Shown here: piece by piece, positions 13,060-22,939 of the stretch | Layout of the letters: each line of letters opens with the position of its first letter | How positions within the stretch are numbered: position 1 is the stretch's first letter | From: Agarophyton chilense | Taxonomy: Eukaryota; Rhodophyta; Florideophyceae; Gracilariales; Gracilariaceae | Length of the DNA: 64,000 nucleotides | Assembly: GCA_030374765.1 (NCBI GenBank) | Contig: JARGXX010000068.1 | Span: forward strand, 3,286,001-3,350,000 | Direction of reading: 5' to 3' | Program-made: the position numbers and the translations under genes | Notes under the pieces: model-generated | What the model was told of the DNA's origin: nothing | Databases searched by the model: none | The model's input: only the letters and a program-made list of their open reading frames with translations

Positions 13060-14620
13060 GATACCCATCGAGGAGTGCAAAAGATTCAGCTTCTTCTGTC
13101 GATTTCCTTGAACAAGGAGGGGAGGAATCCCAGCGTCTTCGAGGAACTGCCTCAGATTGCCAAGCCCGGCGTCTTGGGAAGCCACTGTGGGTCAAACAGG
13201 CTCAGGTACAGCGCTCTGAATCGCTACAGGGACCACTGGCGCGATGCCGTCGTTCTCACCCAAAGCCGTATCCTCGAGGATGACCTCTTCTGGCTCTTCG
13301 TCGTAATCGAATTCTTGCATCTCGTCGACGAGTGCGTCTGCCTTCTGAGCAGTTGGATCGGGTATATGACCAGTCGCCTGGGTTGGAGGTATTTCTCGCG
13401 GATTTCCCGCAGAACTTTGGCGTGATCGCCGTCGTTGTGCTGGTTAGTCCAGGGGTTGTACCCGTCAACGTCACCGCCGGGATCGATTCTTCCGGGTGAA
13501 TAGTCACGAGGAAGACTTCTTCTAGCCTGCCTTTCAGAAAAAACTAGGGTCCAGTCAATCTAGTCGATGACATTTATCAGACGCAGAAATTCTTCGTGAT
13601 TGGCAATTGAGCCCAGGACGAGCGACAGATCGAGTTCTCTCGCAAGTTGTCGAGCAATCGGGCTCACATACCGCAAACGATATGTGCCGCATACATCCCA
13701 AAGGATGAACACGGCCATCTTCGCCATGAATTCAGTGTAGACGGCTACCCAGTAACCGTAAGACGGATCATTCACGAGTAAGGAACCTACGTAGGTGATT
13801 GAAGGAGGGAGCTTCACAGAACAGCCATGAGAACTCTCGATCTCATGCCAGTGTTGAGGAATCGGCACGTAGCGCCCGACGCGCGAGTTATACCGAATTC
13901 GGTCCACTTCGAGCATCTGGTATGGAACCAAGTATCCCAGTCGAGATCTGGTACGGCGTTCCCACCGGGGGAATTCCCACTACGGACTATTCCGTTTGCG
14001 GAGATAGCGGAATTCCACGCGTAATTAAAGACTGTCGGAACAGAGGGCCCCGTTGAATATTCCACGAACACTGCGCCACCTTTGGACATCCAAAGGCGCT
14101 AGGTTCTCGACATACAAGTAGACCTCTCCATTTGTTTTGGCACACCAGGTATCGAATAGCCAATCCTCATTGAGAGGCATCGAGCCGATAGTGTGGCATA
14201 ATCGCTGGTACAAAAGAGGGGTGAGTCGTTCGCGCGCCGCTAGCAAGCTCTCGTTTCAGAAGCGACTTATCGCATTGTTTGAGACGGCGCAGTGGCTCAA
14301 AAAATCTGTTGTAAACAACGCATGCCATGGGATACCATCGGGATGGCCACCGGCGACCACATACTGATTCAACAGTGCTTCGTCGCGGACCGCCGCAGGG
14401 AAAACAAAAGGTGCTCACACGTATAAGGCGGAGTGCTGCAGGGGGTCTCTGCCGACGAAGTCAGCGTAATGTGGGAACCTCTGTACGGAGAAGGACGCAG
14501 GTTGCAGAACAGCTGCTGTGGAGGAAGGGTTTGCAGGACCGGGACTGGAAGCCGATTGCGGCAAAGGTACAGTTCGGGAGAGTGGAGCGGAACCTTTAGG
14601 CGGCGCAGAAGTCTGCTGAA
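13060..14620 (-). pseudogene. Element B antisense ORF (broken)
   Basis: Read on minus from about 14620, it matches element C's antisense protein along its length. FPHYADFVGRDPLQH answers YPHPADFYGRDPLDN. DTWCAKTNGEVYLYVENL answers DTWKARTDGEGYSYIETL. SRVGRYVPIPQHW and YTEFMAKMAVFILWD match in the second half. The end at about 13060-13170 reads LRQFLEDAGIPPLLV. Frame changes occur near 14250, 14025 and 13560. I recognise no known domain. It lies between chromodomain and 3' LTR, transcribed against gag-pol. Sequence matching over 500 residues argues for former selection on protein. Confidence 0.7.
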
Positions 14621-14621
14621 A

Positions 14622-14846
14622 GAAGGGTTGTCGAGCCGATCTCTTGTGCATTACGTACCGCCGCATCTGGACATCCGCTTCGTGAATACACGTATTTTCC
14701 CCGTTGTGCAGGCACACCTGGACGCTTTCCGCACACTCCCTTCTCATCTAAGAACCGTCGCTCGCAAGGCTACACCCGCTCTTTGCGGTTATTTATGTGG
14801 ATACCCACTGCAGCGAGACCTCTATGGTCTTCAGTGTAATACCACA
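14622..14846 (+). repeat. Element B 3' LTR remnant
   Basis: About 225 bp match the last 225 bp of the 5' LTR (5059-5283), including the stretch GGATACCCACTGCA. It ends AATACCACA next to the right TAGCG duplication. The first 560 or so bases of the LTR are missing, with the break at AAGGG just beside the antisense ORF start. Confidence 0.75.
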
Positions 14847-14851
14847 TAGCG
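14847..14851. repeat. Target-site duplication of element B, right copy (TAGCG)
   Basis: Identical to 4490-4494. It marks where element A sequence resumes. Confidence 0.85.
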
Positions 14852-16548
14852 GTATCCGCATTAGTCTCCACGGTATCGGGCGCGTTATCATCAGCCATCA
14901 TCGGGTCACCCGGTTCAATGGGAGCGATTTCCTCACCTTCTTTATCCACCATTGGATTACCCGCACTATACGGTTGGATGAAGTCGTTGGAAAAGACAAA
15001 CGTGACGGGATGCCTAGCTGGGACTTCGCGATATAACTCTCGAAGGGCTTCAGAGTGAGCTGCGCTTGTGAGAACACCCTCCCAGGGGTCATAGAAAACG
15101 AAGTCCTCTGTTCGTGGGTTTCGAAGGCCAGGAGACCTGTCGAACGGGGAAGGTCGACCGCTAGCGCGTTGATTCTGCGGAACCTCGTCTCAATTGACGT
15201 CATCGATAATGTCTAGGATGTGAGTCACCTCATCAACGTTAAGTTGGGACCGCAATAGGACGTACATTTCAACCTGTCTCATACAGGATCGCCGTCGCTG
15301 CGGGAGATACCAGATCTGACATTGATCGTAAGCCTCCCAGAGGAGAAACGCGGCAACAAGGACCGTCCATTCTGAGGCGAAGATAGACCAAATCTCGGTG
15401 TGCCAGGAACTAGTCAGGAGCGAGAAAGAATATGTCGCCACAGGCGGAAGCTCCACAAAACACCCCCGAGGAACCTCAAATTGACTTCACCAAGCAGGGA
15501 GAGGGAGGTAGCGTCCTGTAAGGAATCTCGGATGCATCCGTTAAACTTCGACATTCTGATAAGGAATCAGGTACCCTAATTGGGAGCGTGCTCCCCGCTC
15601 GAAGCGGATCATGCGATGAAAACCCTTTTATGGGAACCGCCTCAAGTAGCGAAACACCGCATGGAGGATTTGACCACCCCGGCAGAGGTATCTGGTTGAG
15701 ACGCCTGAAGCGGTACCCTGGGAGGAAGCACCGAATAACTCCAACATGTTTCCTCCATACAGAGCTTCGCTGCAAATACGGAAAAGAGCCACGTCGAGAG
15801 TGCCCTCCGGTTCGACCGGTACCTCGTTGGGGGATCGGTGGTGACGCTGATAAGCGATCGTCACCAAGACGGCGCGCGCATCTTTCATTGCTTCATTCTT
15901 CCTTCGAAGTAGATAGTGAGGGTCCACCGCAATGTACGCTTTCAATTCGAAGGATAATACGGCGACAACGGGAAGGTCCACGGGTAGCATACCATCCTCC
16001 GAATAGGAGTTGATCAACTTGGAGTTGTTACCCGCCTCAGGATGGAACCACGGAGCCCTGGCGTATATGTCCGCATCCTGACCAGGATCCCTCGTAAAGA
16101 GAAGCTCGCGGGAAACCCAACCACTGGGACTGATAGACCCCCAAGGGGAAGGACCGAAAGAGTTCCAGGCGGAGATATTCGACCCAGAAAATTGGTAAAG
16201 CGGCGCAGTATTGGAGCCAGTGAAAGCTTTCGTTCCACTTGGGTTTTTACTTCCCAAGGAATTCGGTGCCCTCGGAATGCGGTTGTGATCGTCAGACGGA
16301 GACATCGCTGGATGGTAGTTGAAAAGGGCTGAGAAGTTCGAATCGCTGAAATCGCTGTCGTCGGATTCAACTTGAGGAATCTCAACTTCGTGAAGACCCG
16401 CTGTCACGGTTTGAGACGCCATCTTAGCGCGCGTTTTGACGGTAACCCGCGTAGCGGTATCCTGCAAGTGAACACGGCGTTCCCGAGCGTTAAGGAGGGG
16501 GAGATGTAGTGCAACGCTTTTGGCAATATTCCGGTGTCGGATACTCAT
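14852..16548 (-). pseudogene. Element A antisense ORF, N-terminal and central part (broken)
   Basis: It starts at about 16548 or 16418 (MASQTVTAG), some 50-180 bp from A's 3' LTR. It runs intact for about 250 residues and then breaks near 15630. Signature stretches shared with element C are TRDPGQDADIYARAPWF, the EAMKDARAV helix and QRHHR. After the break, other frames continue the match: LGYLIPYQNVEV, PRGCFVELPPVATY and AAFLLWEAYDQCQIWYL. The C-terminal end is at 4300-4489 because B inserted inside this frame. Function unknown; no membrane segment or known fold is visible. Confidence 0.7.
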
Positions 16549-16586
16549 AAGTTAATATTGATACTCCTGTGGGGGATGCTCTACTT

Positions 16587-16597
16587 ATGAGAGGAAA
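16587..16597 (+). promoter_or_regulatory. Element A polypurine tract
   Basis: GAGAGGAAAGT lies directly before TGTAGAATT, the probable LTR start. This position and composition are those of a plus-strand primer. Confidence 0.5.
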
Positions 16598-17484
16598 GTT
16601 GTAGAATTTTGGCGCTATGGTAACGTGGTATATTTAGAAGGCAGGGATCCCCGCTATAATTGGTCCCCACATGAGAAGAACATTAATGAGAAATGTAGTA
16701 GTATAATATGTGGCACTAGATTAGTTTATTTAATTAAATAAATTAGACTAGTGGTTACAGTAGAACAGTACTTGGGCCCTGGCGATCTCGCCGTCACCAT
16801 CACCAAGTAACTGGGTACTGTGTGTTCGGCTCTAATTGTGACTGCCTTTGCAGGATTACTACTCCCTTCGGAGGGTATCAGCATTGCCATCGGTTCGTTT
16901 ATCTCACTGGCATCTCTTAAGGAGTGATTCTTACTACACTTTGTGTATTTTCCGGTTTCTTTTATTCCTATATTTTACTGTGTGTTACAGGTTTCTTCTC
17001 CACCCCAGTATTGGGTTGTTTCTTGGTTTCTTGTTATTTCTACTACTTCGTTGGAGTTTCCCCCTTTATTTATCCCTTTATTTTCCCTGTTCCAAGGGTT
17101 ATCGGCATTACTACCGTACACCTCATACTCGTTTCTATCCCCACTTCCGTGGTATATCCTGAAGTCTCCGTGGAGTTACGTCCACATCTGGGAGATACGG
17201 AAGTCTCTACGCTGAGTTCCCCTAAGAAGGGAGCAACGCTTCGAACACCTTCAGTGTCTCTTTCCCTCGCAAGTTATTGCACTCCAATCCGCAGCATTAA
17301 ACTAAAATGGATATATAAGAACTTTATCAAGCATTTATTAATACATTCCTGACTAACAATGAAAGTGTTGTATTCTCTAAGGATTCCTTTATTAATGCGT
17401 TTCCTCTGGAACTGAGAAGCTCTGAACCCGGTATTTGGACCTTCTAGCAAGAAGAAATCAACAATGCGTGAAGTAGCTGATAGG
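16598..17484 (+). repeat. Probable element A 3' LTR
   Basis: It starts TGTAGAATTTTGG after a purine tract, as B (TGTAGCATTC) and C (TGTAGTATTC) do. It contains the AT core TTTATTTAATTAAATAAATT near 16725-16745 and a pyrimidine-rich stretch at 16930-17100, like the B LTR. No CTACA end was found before element D starts at 17485. The LTR is either truncated or its end lies elsewhere. Confidence 0.5.
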
Positions 17485-17938
17485 TGTAACGCAATGACTG
17501 GGGGGTCAGCGTACGGGTCTCGACCGGTGGTAGTGTGGTAGAGCAGGTCTTAAGGTTTCAGTCCTTGACAGCGGCACCCCCAGAGTACTTGGTGCAATGG
17601 GCTGGCGTTTACTGCGTAGTTCTACAGATAGGATCTACGGAAACGATGGCGTGAAGACCAATTGGTGGAACTAATATACCAAAGGGGGTTATTTAGTATC
17701 CTAGCGGAGCCTAACTTACTGTAAGGGAATCGTCACTCGAGCCAAATAAGTAGTACTGGCGAGGCGCAGGGATCTCCCTGGCACTGTAATTCTAGTTTAT
17801 TACACTAATTAAAATAAAATAATAATCGACTTGAGCCCTGCTGAGGTCGGCCCGTCCCCGTGTCACCTGTAAGATACCTCAGGCCCCGGCGGCTTACACG
17901 GCTCAGCCGTTATCGTTGCTCCTTCACATATCTCCCTC
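17485..17938 (-). repeat. Element D 3' LTR
   Basis: The 454 bp match 36981-37427 throughout; shared stretches include TGTAACGCAATGACTGG and GAAGACCAATTGGTGGAAC. The AT core TTAAAATAAAATAATAAT is near 17805-17825. Confidence 0.85.
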
Positions 17939-17951
17939 CTTAGAATTGGAC
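17939..17951 (-). promoter_or_regulatory. Element D polypurine tract
   Basis: On minus this reads AAGGAGGGAGATA directly before the 3' LTR, the expected place for the plus-strand primer. Confidence 0.6.
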
Positions 17952-18219
17952 CGTCACGGCGAAGTCCAGATGGCCTCCTGATTGACCTCGGGGACGCGAG
18001 CACTTCGTTGCTCCTTGTACCACTGGGCGCGACGGGACGTCGCGTCGTCATCGCCTGCGAAGATGCCGGGAAGCGTGAGCTGACCATTTGCGCCGGAGTG
18101 GAAATTAATTTGCCTAAAGACCTAAAATCCCGCGCGCCGTGAGCGCTGGTCATAGGTGCATCTCCGGCGCATTTCTCGGGTCGCCTGTGGAGATGGTCCA
18201 TGGGCTTCTTCTCCTCTGA

Positions 18220-18751
18220 CATTCATTCGGGCCTTTCTTAGTCTGCGTTCTTCCTTTGGCGACCCTCCACACTTCGTCTTCCGTGGTCCAAGCCTGTCAG
18301 CCCGTTCGGGCCTTTCTGGATACCGCGAAATACGGCGCCTGTGGTAGTGTCCGTTCGGAGGATTGGAGGGTATGGCACGACGAGAACATACGCGGCCCTC
18401 GAGGTCGTTTAGTTTCGCTGGAGGACATCATGACCCGTTTCCTAAGGAACCTGGGCATCCATAATATCGTCCGTGGGACCCGGTTCGACGTCGAAGAGGC
18501 CGAGACCATTTTGGATCATGTCCTACAGGTCGTGTAGGGCAAGACTCCCGGGTTCCTTTGGTATGGCCACGATACTGACTCGTTCAAGCCGATTCCGCTA
18601 CACCAGCATGGTCGGGATGACACTCGTGCCTATCCCGCCAAGCCTTTGAGGAATCAACCATCGGACATTCCGAGGCGTCATGTGCCCGACTATTACCCGA
18701 AGGCCATTGCTTTCGATCCCCTGTGCTTCGAGCCTGATGTGAAAGCCACGC
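18220..18751 (+). pseudogene. Element D antisense ORF, first part
   Basis: One frame runs from about 18220 to the insertion point of C. It includes LVSLEDIMTRFLRNLGIH and DVEEAETILDHVLQVV, then an in-frame TAG at 18535-18537, then continues without a break (RRHVPDYYPKAIAFDP). The last codon is completed across the C insertion by 29502-29503, which shows that C landed in a formerly continuous frame. Earlier sequence (17952-18219) has coding-like stretches in other frames. No known domain is visible. Confidence 0.6.
18747..18751. repeat. Target-site duplication of element C, left copy (CACGC)
   Basis: CACGC precedes the C LTR and is repeated exactly at 29497-29501. Confidence 0.92.
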
Positions 18752-19418
18752 TGTAGTATCCGCTCTAACGGAGAGAGCAGACACCTGCGACAGCGTTCAG
18801 GCTGCCGATGTGTCGCTTGTGGCAAAGAAAAAGGTGTGGTAGAGCTACAACACCAGCGAGCTGGAAGTGGGGTGTAAGGCCACTACTCGCCAGCGAAGGT
18901 GAACAGTGCAACTGTAGAACGTTGAGGGAACGTAGGTACGAGACGGCTCGTGAAGTGGTTGGGGGCTGACTATCTATTATAGCTCCTCCGGATCTCCGGT
19001 TAAGGAATCCTAAGCGAGGAACAGAATAGTCATGATGCCCATGTTGTCTCCTTTACTTGGAGTCGGCGCACACCTCTGGTACACTATATACTTTTTGCCA
19101 GGGTGATTGCCCAAATAAATATATAAATAATACCCAGTGGTCAGCCACTTAGCCAAACAACAGTATGGGTATGGTTCCTAATGGACGTCTAGCTACAAAG
19201 GGTAGTAAAACCTGCCACGTGGATCGCCACTACATGCGCCGTTGCAAGCCAGTCCACTCGTGATACCACGTGTTCCACTAATGTACCCTGCCTCCTGGCA
19301 TTCTACGCGTTGTGCCGTTTCATATCACAAGTTGGATGACATCACTCACTTATGAGTTCCAACCGCGACTTCGCGAAAAATCATCATATCGGATTCCCAG
19401 ACATAGTAGAATACTACA
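18752..19418 (-). repeat. Element C 3' LTR
   Basis: On plus it begins TGTAGTATCC and ends GAATACTACA, so the termini are inverted repeats. It matches 28830-29496 at full length. A TATA-like GTATATAGTG (minus) lies near 19083-19092. Confidence 0.92.
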
Positions 19419-19429
19419 TACCCCCCTCG
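19419..19429 (-). promoter_or_regulatory. Element C polypurine tract
   Basis: On minus this reads CGAGGGGGGTA immediately before the 3' LTR. Confidence 0.65.
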
Positions 19430-19442
19430 TTAAGCGCGAACC

Positions 19443-21278
19443 ATGGGGGACGCAAGAAGGGTTTATACACAGTCGGCCCGGTGTTCTGGGTACTCATCGT
19501 CATCAAGAAATCCTCGCCGCCCGACCAACTCTTACAGTTCTCAACAGCATTCTGTTCCTCACCGCTCTTCAGCTCGATCTCTCGCGATGGATCCGAACGC
19601 CGGGTCCAACCCGTTTCAGCCCTCCACCGAAGATGTGCCTTCTGGGGCTCCGTCAAACACTGCTGGTTCTGCGTCGCAGCCTACTGCTCAACTCGGTCCA
19701 TACCGTTCGTTCCTCACCCCGTACACCAGATTCCGGTCGGTACCTTTTCCTCAGCCAACCGTGGCTCCAATGCCGAACGCGGCTTACGTCGCCTCTGCGG
19801 GTGTGATTCGAGCTCCTTCTCGTCGTGCTCAGCGGAGCTACCCGCACCCTGCGGATTTCTATGGACGAGATCCTCTCGACAATGATGAACTTTTCGCGCA
19901 AGCGCCCTGGTTTGATCCAGTTGCTATCCGCGATGACGCGTTGATACAACAGTATGTGCACGGTGGGTACTTCCCTGACGGTATTCCGGAACACGCGATT
20001 TATAGCGACGACTGGGCGAGCCATATTGCTTTGCCAGACAACGCGATTGCGCGATATTCAACGGAAGCCTTGTCCGAAGCCCGTACGAGGTTCACCAAGG
20101 TGATTCACCAGCGTCTTCACCGATTCATCAGTAGGGTTCTCCCCCCGCAGGACTGGGAACTAGATACCTGGAAAGCCCGTACCGACGGTGAAGGTTACTC
20201 ATATATCGAGACACTCGTTGAAGTCGATGTTAGCCGTTGGCGCGGTGTGCGCGGTGTGCGTGATGCAGCTCTCTGATTTCAGCAACCGCTTCTCCGTGCA
20301 GAATTCCGCTTCCTTCGAAAGTGTGACATTCCCTATTGGGATTATCTCCGCTGGGAACGTCGTACTCGATCTTGTTTGGGCTATTTGGTGCCGTTTCAAA
20401 TGATCGAGATTGACCGCATCCGGTGGAACGCGCGCTTCGGGCGCTACATCGGTATTTCGGAACATTGGGCAGCGACCAAAAGTCCTCGTGGTTGCCCTGT
20501 GAAGCTCCCACCGGCGATCTCCTACATCGGGTCCGCGTTGGTTAGATACCCGTTCTGGGGATATCGGACGGTGGTTTATACCGAGTTTATCGCCAAGATG
20601 GCCGTCTTCGTCCTGTGGGATGCTTATGATACCTTTAGAGTTTGGTACATGTCGCCCACAGCGCGAAAGTATGCGAGAGAACTCAATCTTTCCCTTGTCC
20701 TGGGATCCCGTGCGAACCATGCCGACTTCCTCCATCTTGTGGATTTGATCGACAGTATCGATTGGTCGGGAATGCCAGCTGATCAATCCGCTCGCGGCAC
20801 CCGTGCAAGACACTACGACCATTCTCCTGGACGAACAGCAAGTGCTGGAGATTTCGTTTGGTACGAACCCCGGACGCGCCAGTTGATCACCTCCGAGCAG
20901 GCTCGCTTTCTTCAAAAGAACCCGCGTGACATGCCACCGAACCAGCTTACTGGATACGTGTAGGATGCTACTCCATCCGAGAAAGTAGAGGAACCGTATG
21001 AGGAAGCGCCGGGAGCTGAGGCTGAACTCGGTTACGAGGACGAGCCAGAGCTGGCAGGCGTAGCGACTTCCGTCGATCAATCCACAGCGGCGGGAGTTGC
21101 TCAAGAGTACTGTCATGGGTTTACCCAACAACCGAGTGCAGTGCCGGTCGAAGATCCAGGCTTGGATCCGCTGAGGCAGATCCTCTTAGATGCGGGCTTT
21201 CCCGTGGACCAAGTTGAGGGTGATCGCGCACAGCTTCTTGTGAACCTGCGTGCTCGCACGTCTCTTTTATACTCCTAG
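19443..21278 (+). pseudogene. Element C antisense ORF, about 611 codons with two stops
   Basis: One continuous frame starts 25 bp from the 3' LTR and ends with TAG at 21276-21278. It is broken only by TGA at 20274-20276 and TAG at 20961-20963. The N-terminus (to about residue 130) is Ser/Pro/Thr-rich. A conserved core holds RDPLDNDELFAQAPWF, EALSEARTRF with QRLHR, DTWKARTDGEGYSYIETL, LGYLVPFQMIEIDRIRW and YTEFIAKMAVFVLWDAYD. The C-terminus is acidic and ends with LRQILLDAGFPVDQVEG. A and B carry homologues, and D a more distant one. There is no signal peptide, membrane segment or zinc motif. It is encoded against gag-pol, so it needs its own promoter, probably in the adjacent LTR. Confidence 0.75.
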
Positions 21279-21379
21279 AAAAGACTCCTAGTCAACACCC
21301 TTGCGGTGATATCATGATACCAATAAAACTCCGGTGACTTCGTGTCTTCACTTTCCCTTCTTATCTTCTAGTCTTCATC

Positions 21380-21460
21380 TCTTCTCGCTTCTCGAGTTCT
21401 TAACTTCTTCTTCTCGCTTCTCGAGTTCTTCAATCCTTCTTCTCGCTTCTCGAGTTTGTC
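21380..21460. repeat. Three copies of a roughly 29-bp tandem repeat in element C
   Basis: CTTCTCGCTTCTCGAGTTCT occurs three times in a row with short spacers, between the antisense ORF end and the chromodomain. It is pyrimidine-rich on plus. Confidence 0.75.
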
Positions 21461-21570
21461 CAAGGTGATAATCAGTAAATGTCCTTTGCTTGTGTGTCTT
21501 CACGTTTCTTCTTCATGATTTCTTGTTTTCTTCTCGCCTTTCAAGATTTTACTACCTTTGTAGCCCATAC

Positions 21571-22590
21571 TTAGAAATGGGATGTGCCCATGAGCACGAC
21601 TATCGAGAAGTCGATCTCCCTTGGGAGTGGTAATCGCATGCGTCGATGATATCGCAGGAGTTGCGAACGGGGGATATGAGCAATAGGTTCCCACGTATCC
21701 GCTTCCGGAAGAAAACCGTACCAACGGACTCGATACAGTAATTCTCTTGTATCTTCATGCTCGCCATGTTCACATATGCTATCCATAACATATTCCTGGG
21801 CGTTTCCCAATGCTTTCGCTGTTGGCGCGAGACCAGGTTTGAAATGGCTTAGGGCTGACCCAAGCGTCTCTGTGTTAGCAGTCTCCGCGTCGCTAAGCGT
21901 TCGCTCGTCGGCTACCTGTCGTTCTGCCTGCAGGGACAGTGTACTCAATCCTTGAGCACCTTTCTCAGATAAAGAGCTATCCTGTTTTCCAGGTTCCATA
22001 GAAGCGTACTTCTTGCTACTTCTCAATTCCATTCGTGGATGACCTTCCTTCGGTTTTTCCGATTCTGACCGCTGTTGGGTGGATGATGGTGCTTGCACCA
22101 CGACAGGAGGCGATACCTCTTCTTCTTCCTGCCCACGAGGGATGGGAGCCGATATCGGCGGAACAGCGAGTGGCGCTTCAACCGACGGTTCAGCCTGAAG
22201 CGGCAACGGCGCGTGTTCGCGTGCACTCGTTTCCAAGTCCTTGGGGCCAAATTCCAAAACATCTTTCCTGCTTTCAGGTTCCATTTCTGTACTTACGGGT
22301 GTGTGCGTGCCAGGGGGCATATCCCGATATTTCGGAAGCTGTCCGTGATTGGCGTACGCAACCGCCGGCGGTGTGAGATCAGGAGCGTTCTCCTCCGCTC
22401 GAGCCATTGGTGGCGGTTCACTCTCCCCAGAGTCACTTGGGCTTTTGCCTTGACGTTCCGTCGCACTTGCCTCCCTCCTTATTTCTACCAGACACCTGGA
22501 CTTCCAATTGCGGGTCAGGAGCGACTTCAACGCGATCGCGCGATACACGTTCAACGTCCTCACCTGTCTTGATGACCACTGTGTCTTCAT
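21571..22590 (-). pseudogene. Element C integrase tail and chromodomain
   Basis: This open frame encodes a hydrophilic Pro/Glu/Ser-rich linker and then a chromodomain at about 21640-21797: EYVMDSICEHGEHED, LLYRVRWYGFLPEADTWEPI, then RSQLLRYHRRM. The chromodomain has no stop. The frame overlaps the previous integrase frame (22433-22939) but in another phase, so a small indel separates them. In the original enzyme both were probably continuous. Confidence 0.85.
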
Positions 22591-22939
22591 CGATGTCCAC
22601 CACTTTGAAGGGTCCAGCCGCTATTGGCAACAACTTATGACGAGATTCTTCATGTTTGTGCGGTCTTTCAACTCGCACGAAGACGTGACCTCTTACTCGG
22701 ATTGCCGGATTTTCTCTTCGCCTTCTGGCGTCATAGTTTCGCTTATGGCGAGCTTGAGTTTTCGATAACTCTTTAGCGGCTTCTTCCGCTCTGGCCTTCA
22801 GGTCATTCCTCCATTTCAGATGGTACTTAGCCGGGGTCGGCGCGTCCAATTTTGGCTCGTCGTCGAGGGCAACCGGTAAAGCCGGAGGGTTACGTGAGAG
22901 CACGAGGTCGAACGGTGCCGTCTTTGTAGAGGTATGCAC
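22433..22939 (-). pseudogene. Element C integrase C-terminal barrel
   Basis: It continues the integrase directly after a TAA in the YNT-stop-VH position. It contains TAPFDLVLSRNPPALP, ARHKRNYDARRRR, VRGHVFVRVERP and RHKLLPIAAGPFKVV, the GPF/Y-type barrel of Ty3/gypsy integrases. It ends in basic sequence that overlaps the chromodomain frame. Confidence 0.85.

Larger units (their letters stand above)
4495..14846 (+). mobile_element. Element B: Ty3/gypsy chromovirus inserted in element A
   Basis: B is a complete-length but dead element of about 10.4 kb. Its order is 5' LTR, PBS, gag with coiled coil and zinc knuckle, protease, RT, RNase H, integrase and chromodomain on plus, then an antisense ORF on minus and a truncated 3' LTR. 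It is bounded by the perfect 5-bp duplication TAGCG. Its proteins are close to those of element C and B is more decayed, with numerous stops and active-site changes in both protease and integrase. Confidence 0.88.
1..17484 (+). mobile_element. Element A: Ty3/gypsy chromovirus, 5'-truncated by the window edge, interrupted by element B
   Basis: The order is reverse transcriptase, RNase H, integrase and chromodomain on the plus strand, then an antisense reading frame and an LTR-like end. Sequence 4495-14851 is not part of A: it is element B plus one copy of its 5-bp target duplication. Removing B joins the two halves of A's antisense frame. Gag, protease and the 5' LTR lie left of the window. 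The 3' LTR seems to begin at 16598 with TGTAGAATT after a purine run. I could not find its end before element D begins at 17485. Many stops and frameshifts show a dead copy, older than B. Confidence 0.8.

Noticed and set aside
5059-14846. Element B as flanked by short LTRs of about 225 bp starting TGTCGAG
   Set aside because: The flanks of that unit share no duplication. The longer LTR from 4495 gives a perfect TAGCG duplication and a TGTAG start like A and C.
19443-21278. Envelope-like protein in the antisense position
   Set aside because: No signal peptide, no membrane segment, no glycoprotein cysteine pattern, and it is on the opposite strand.
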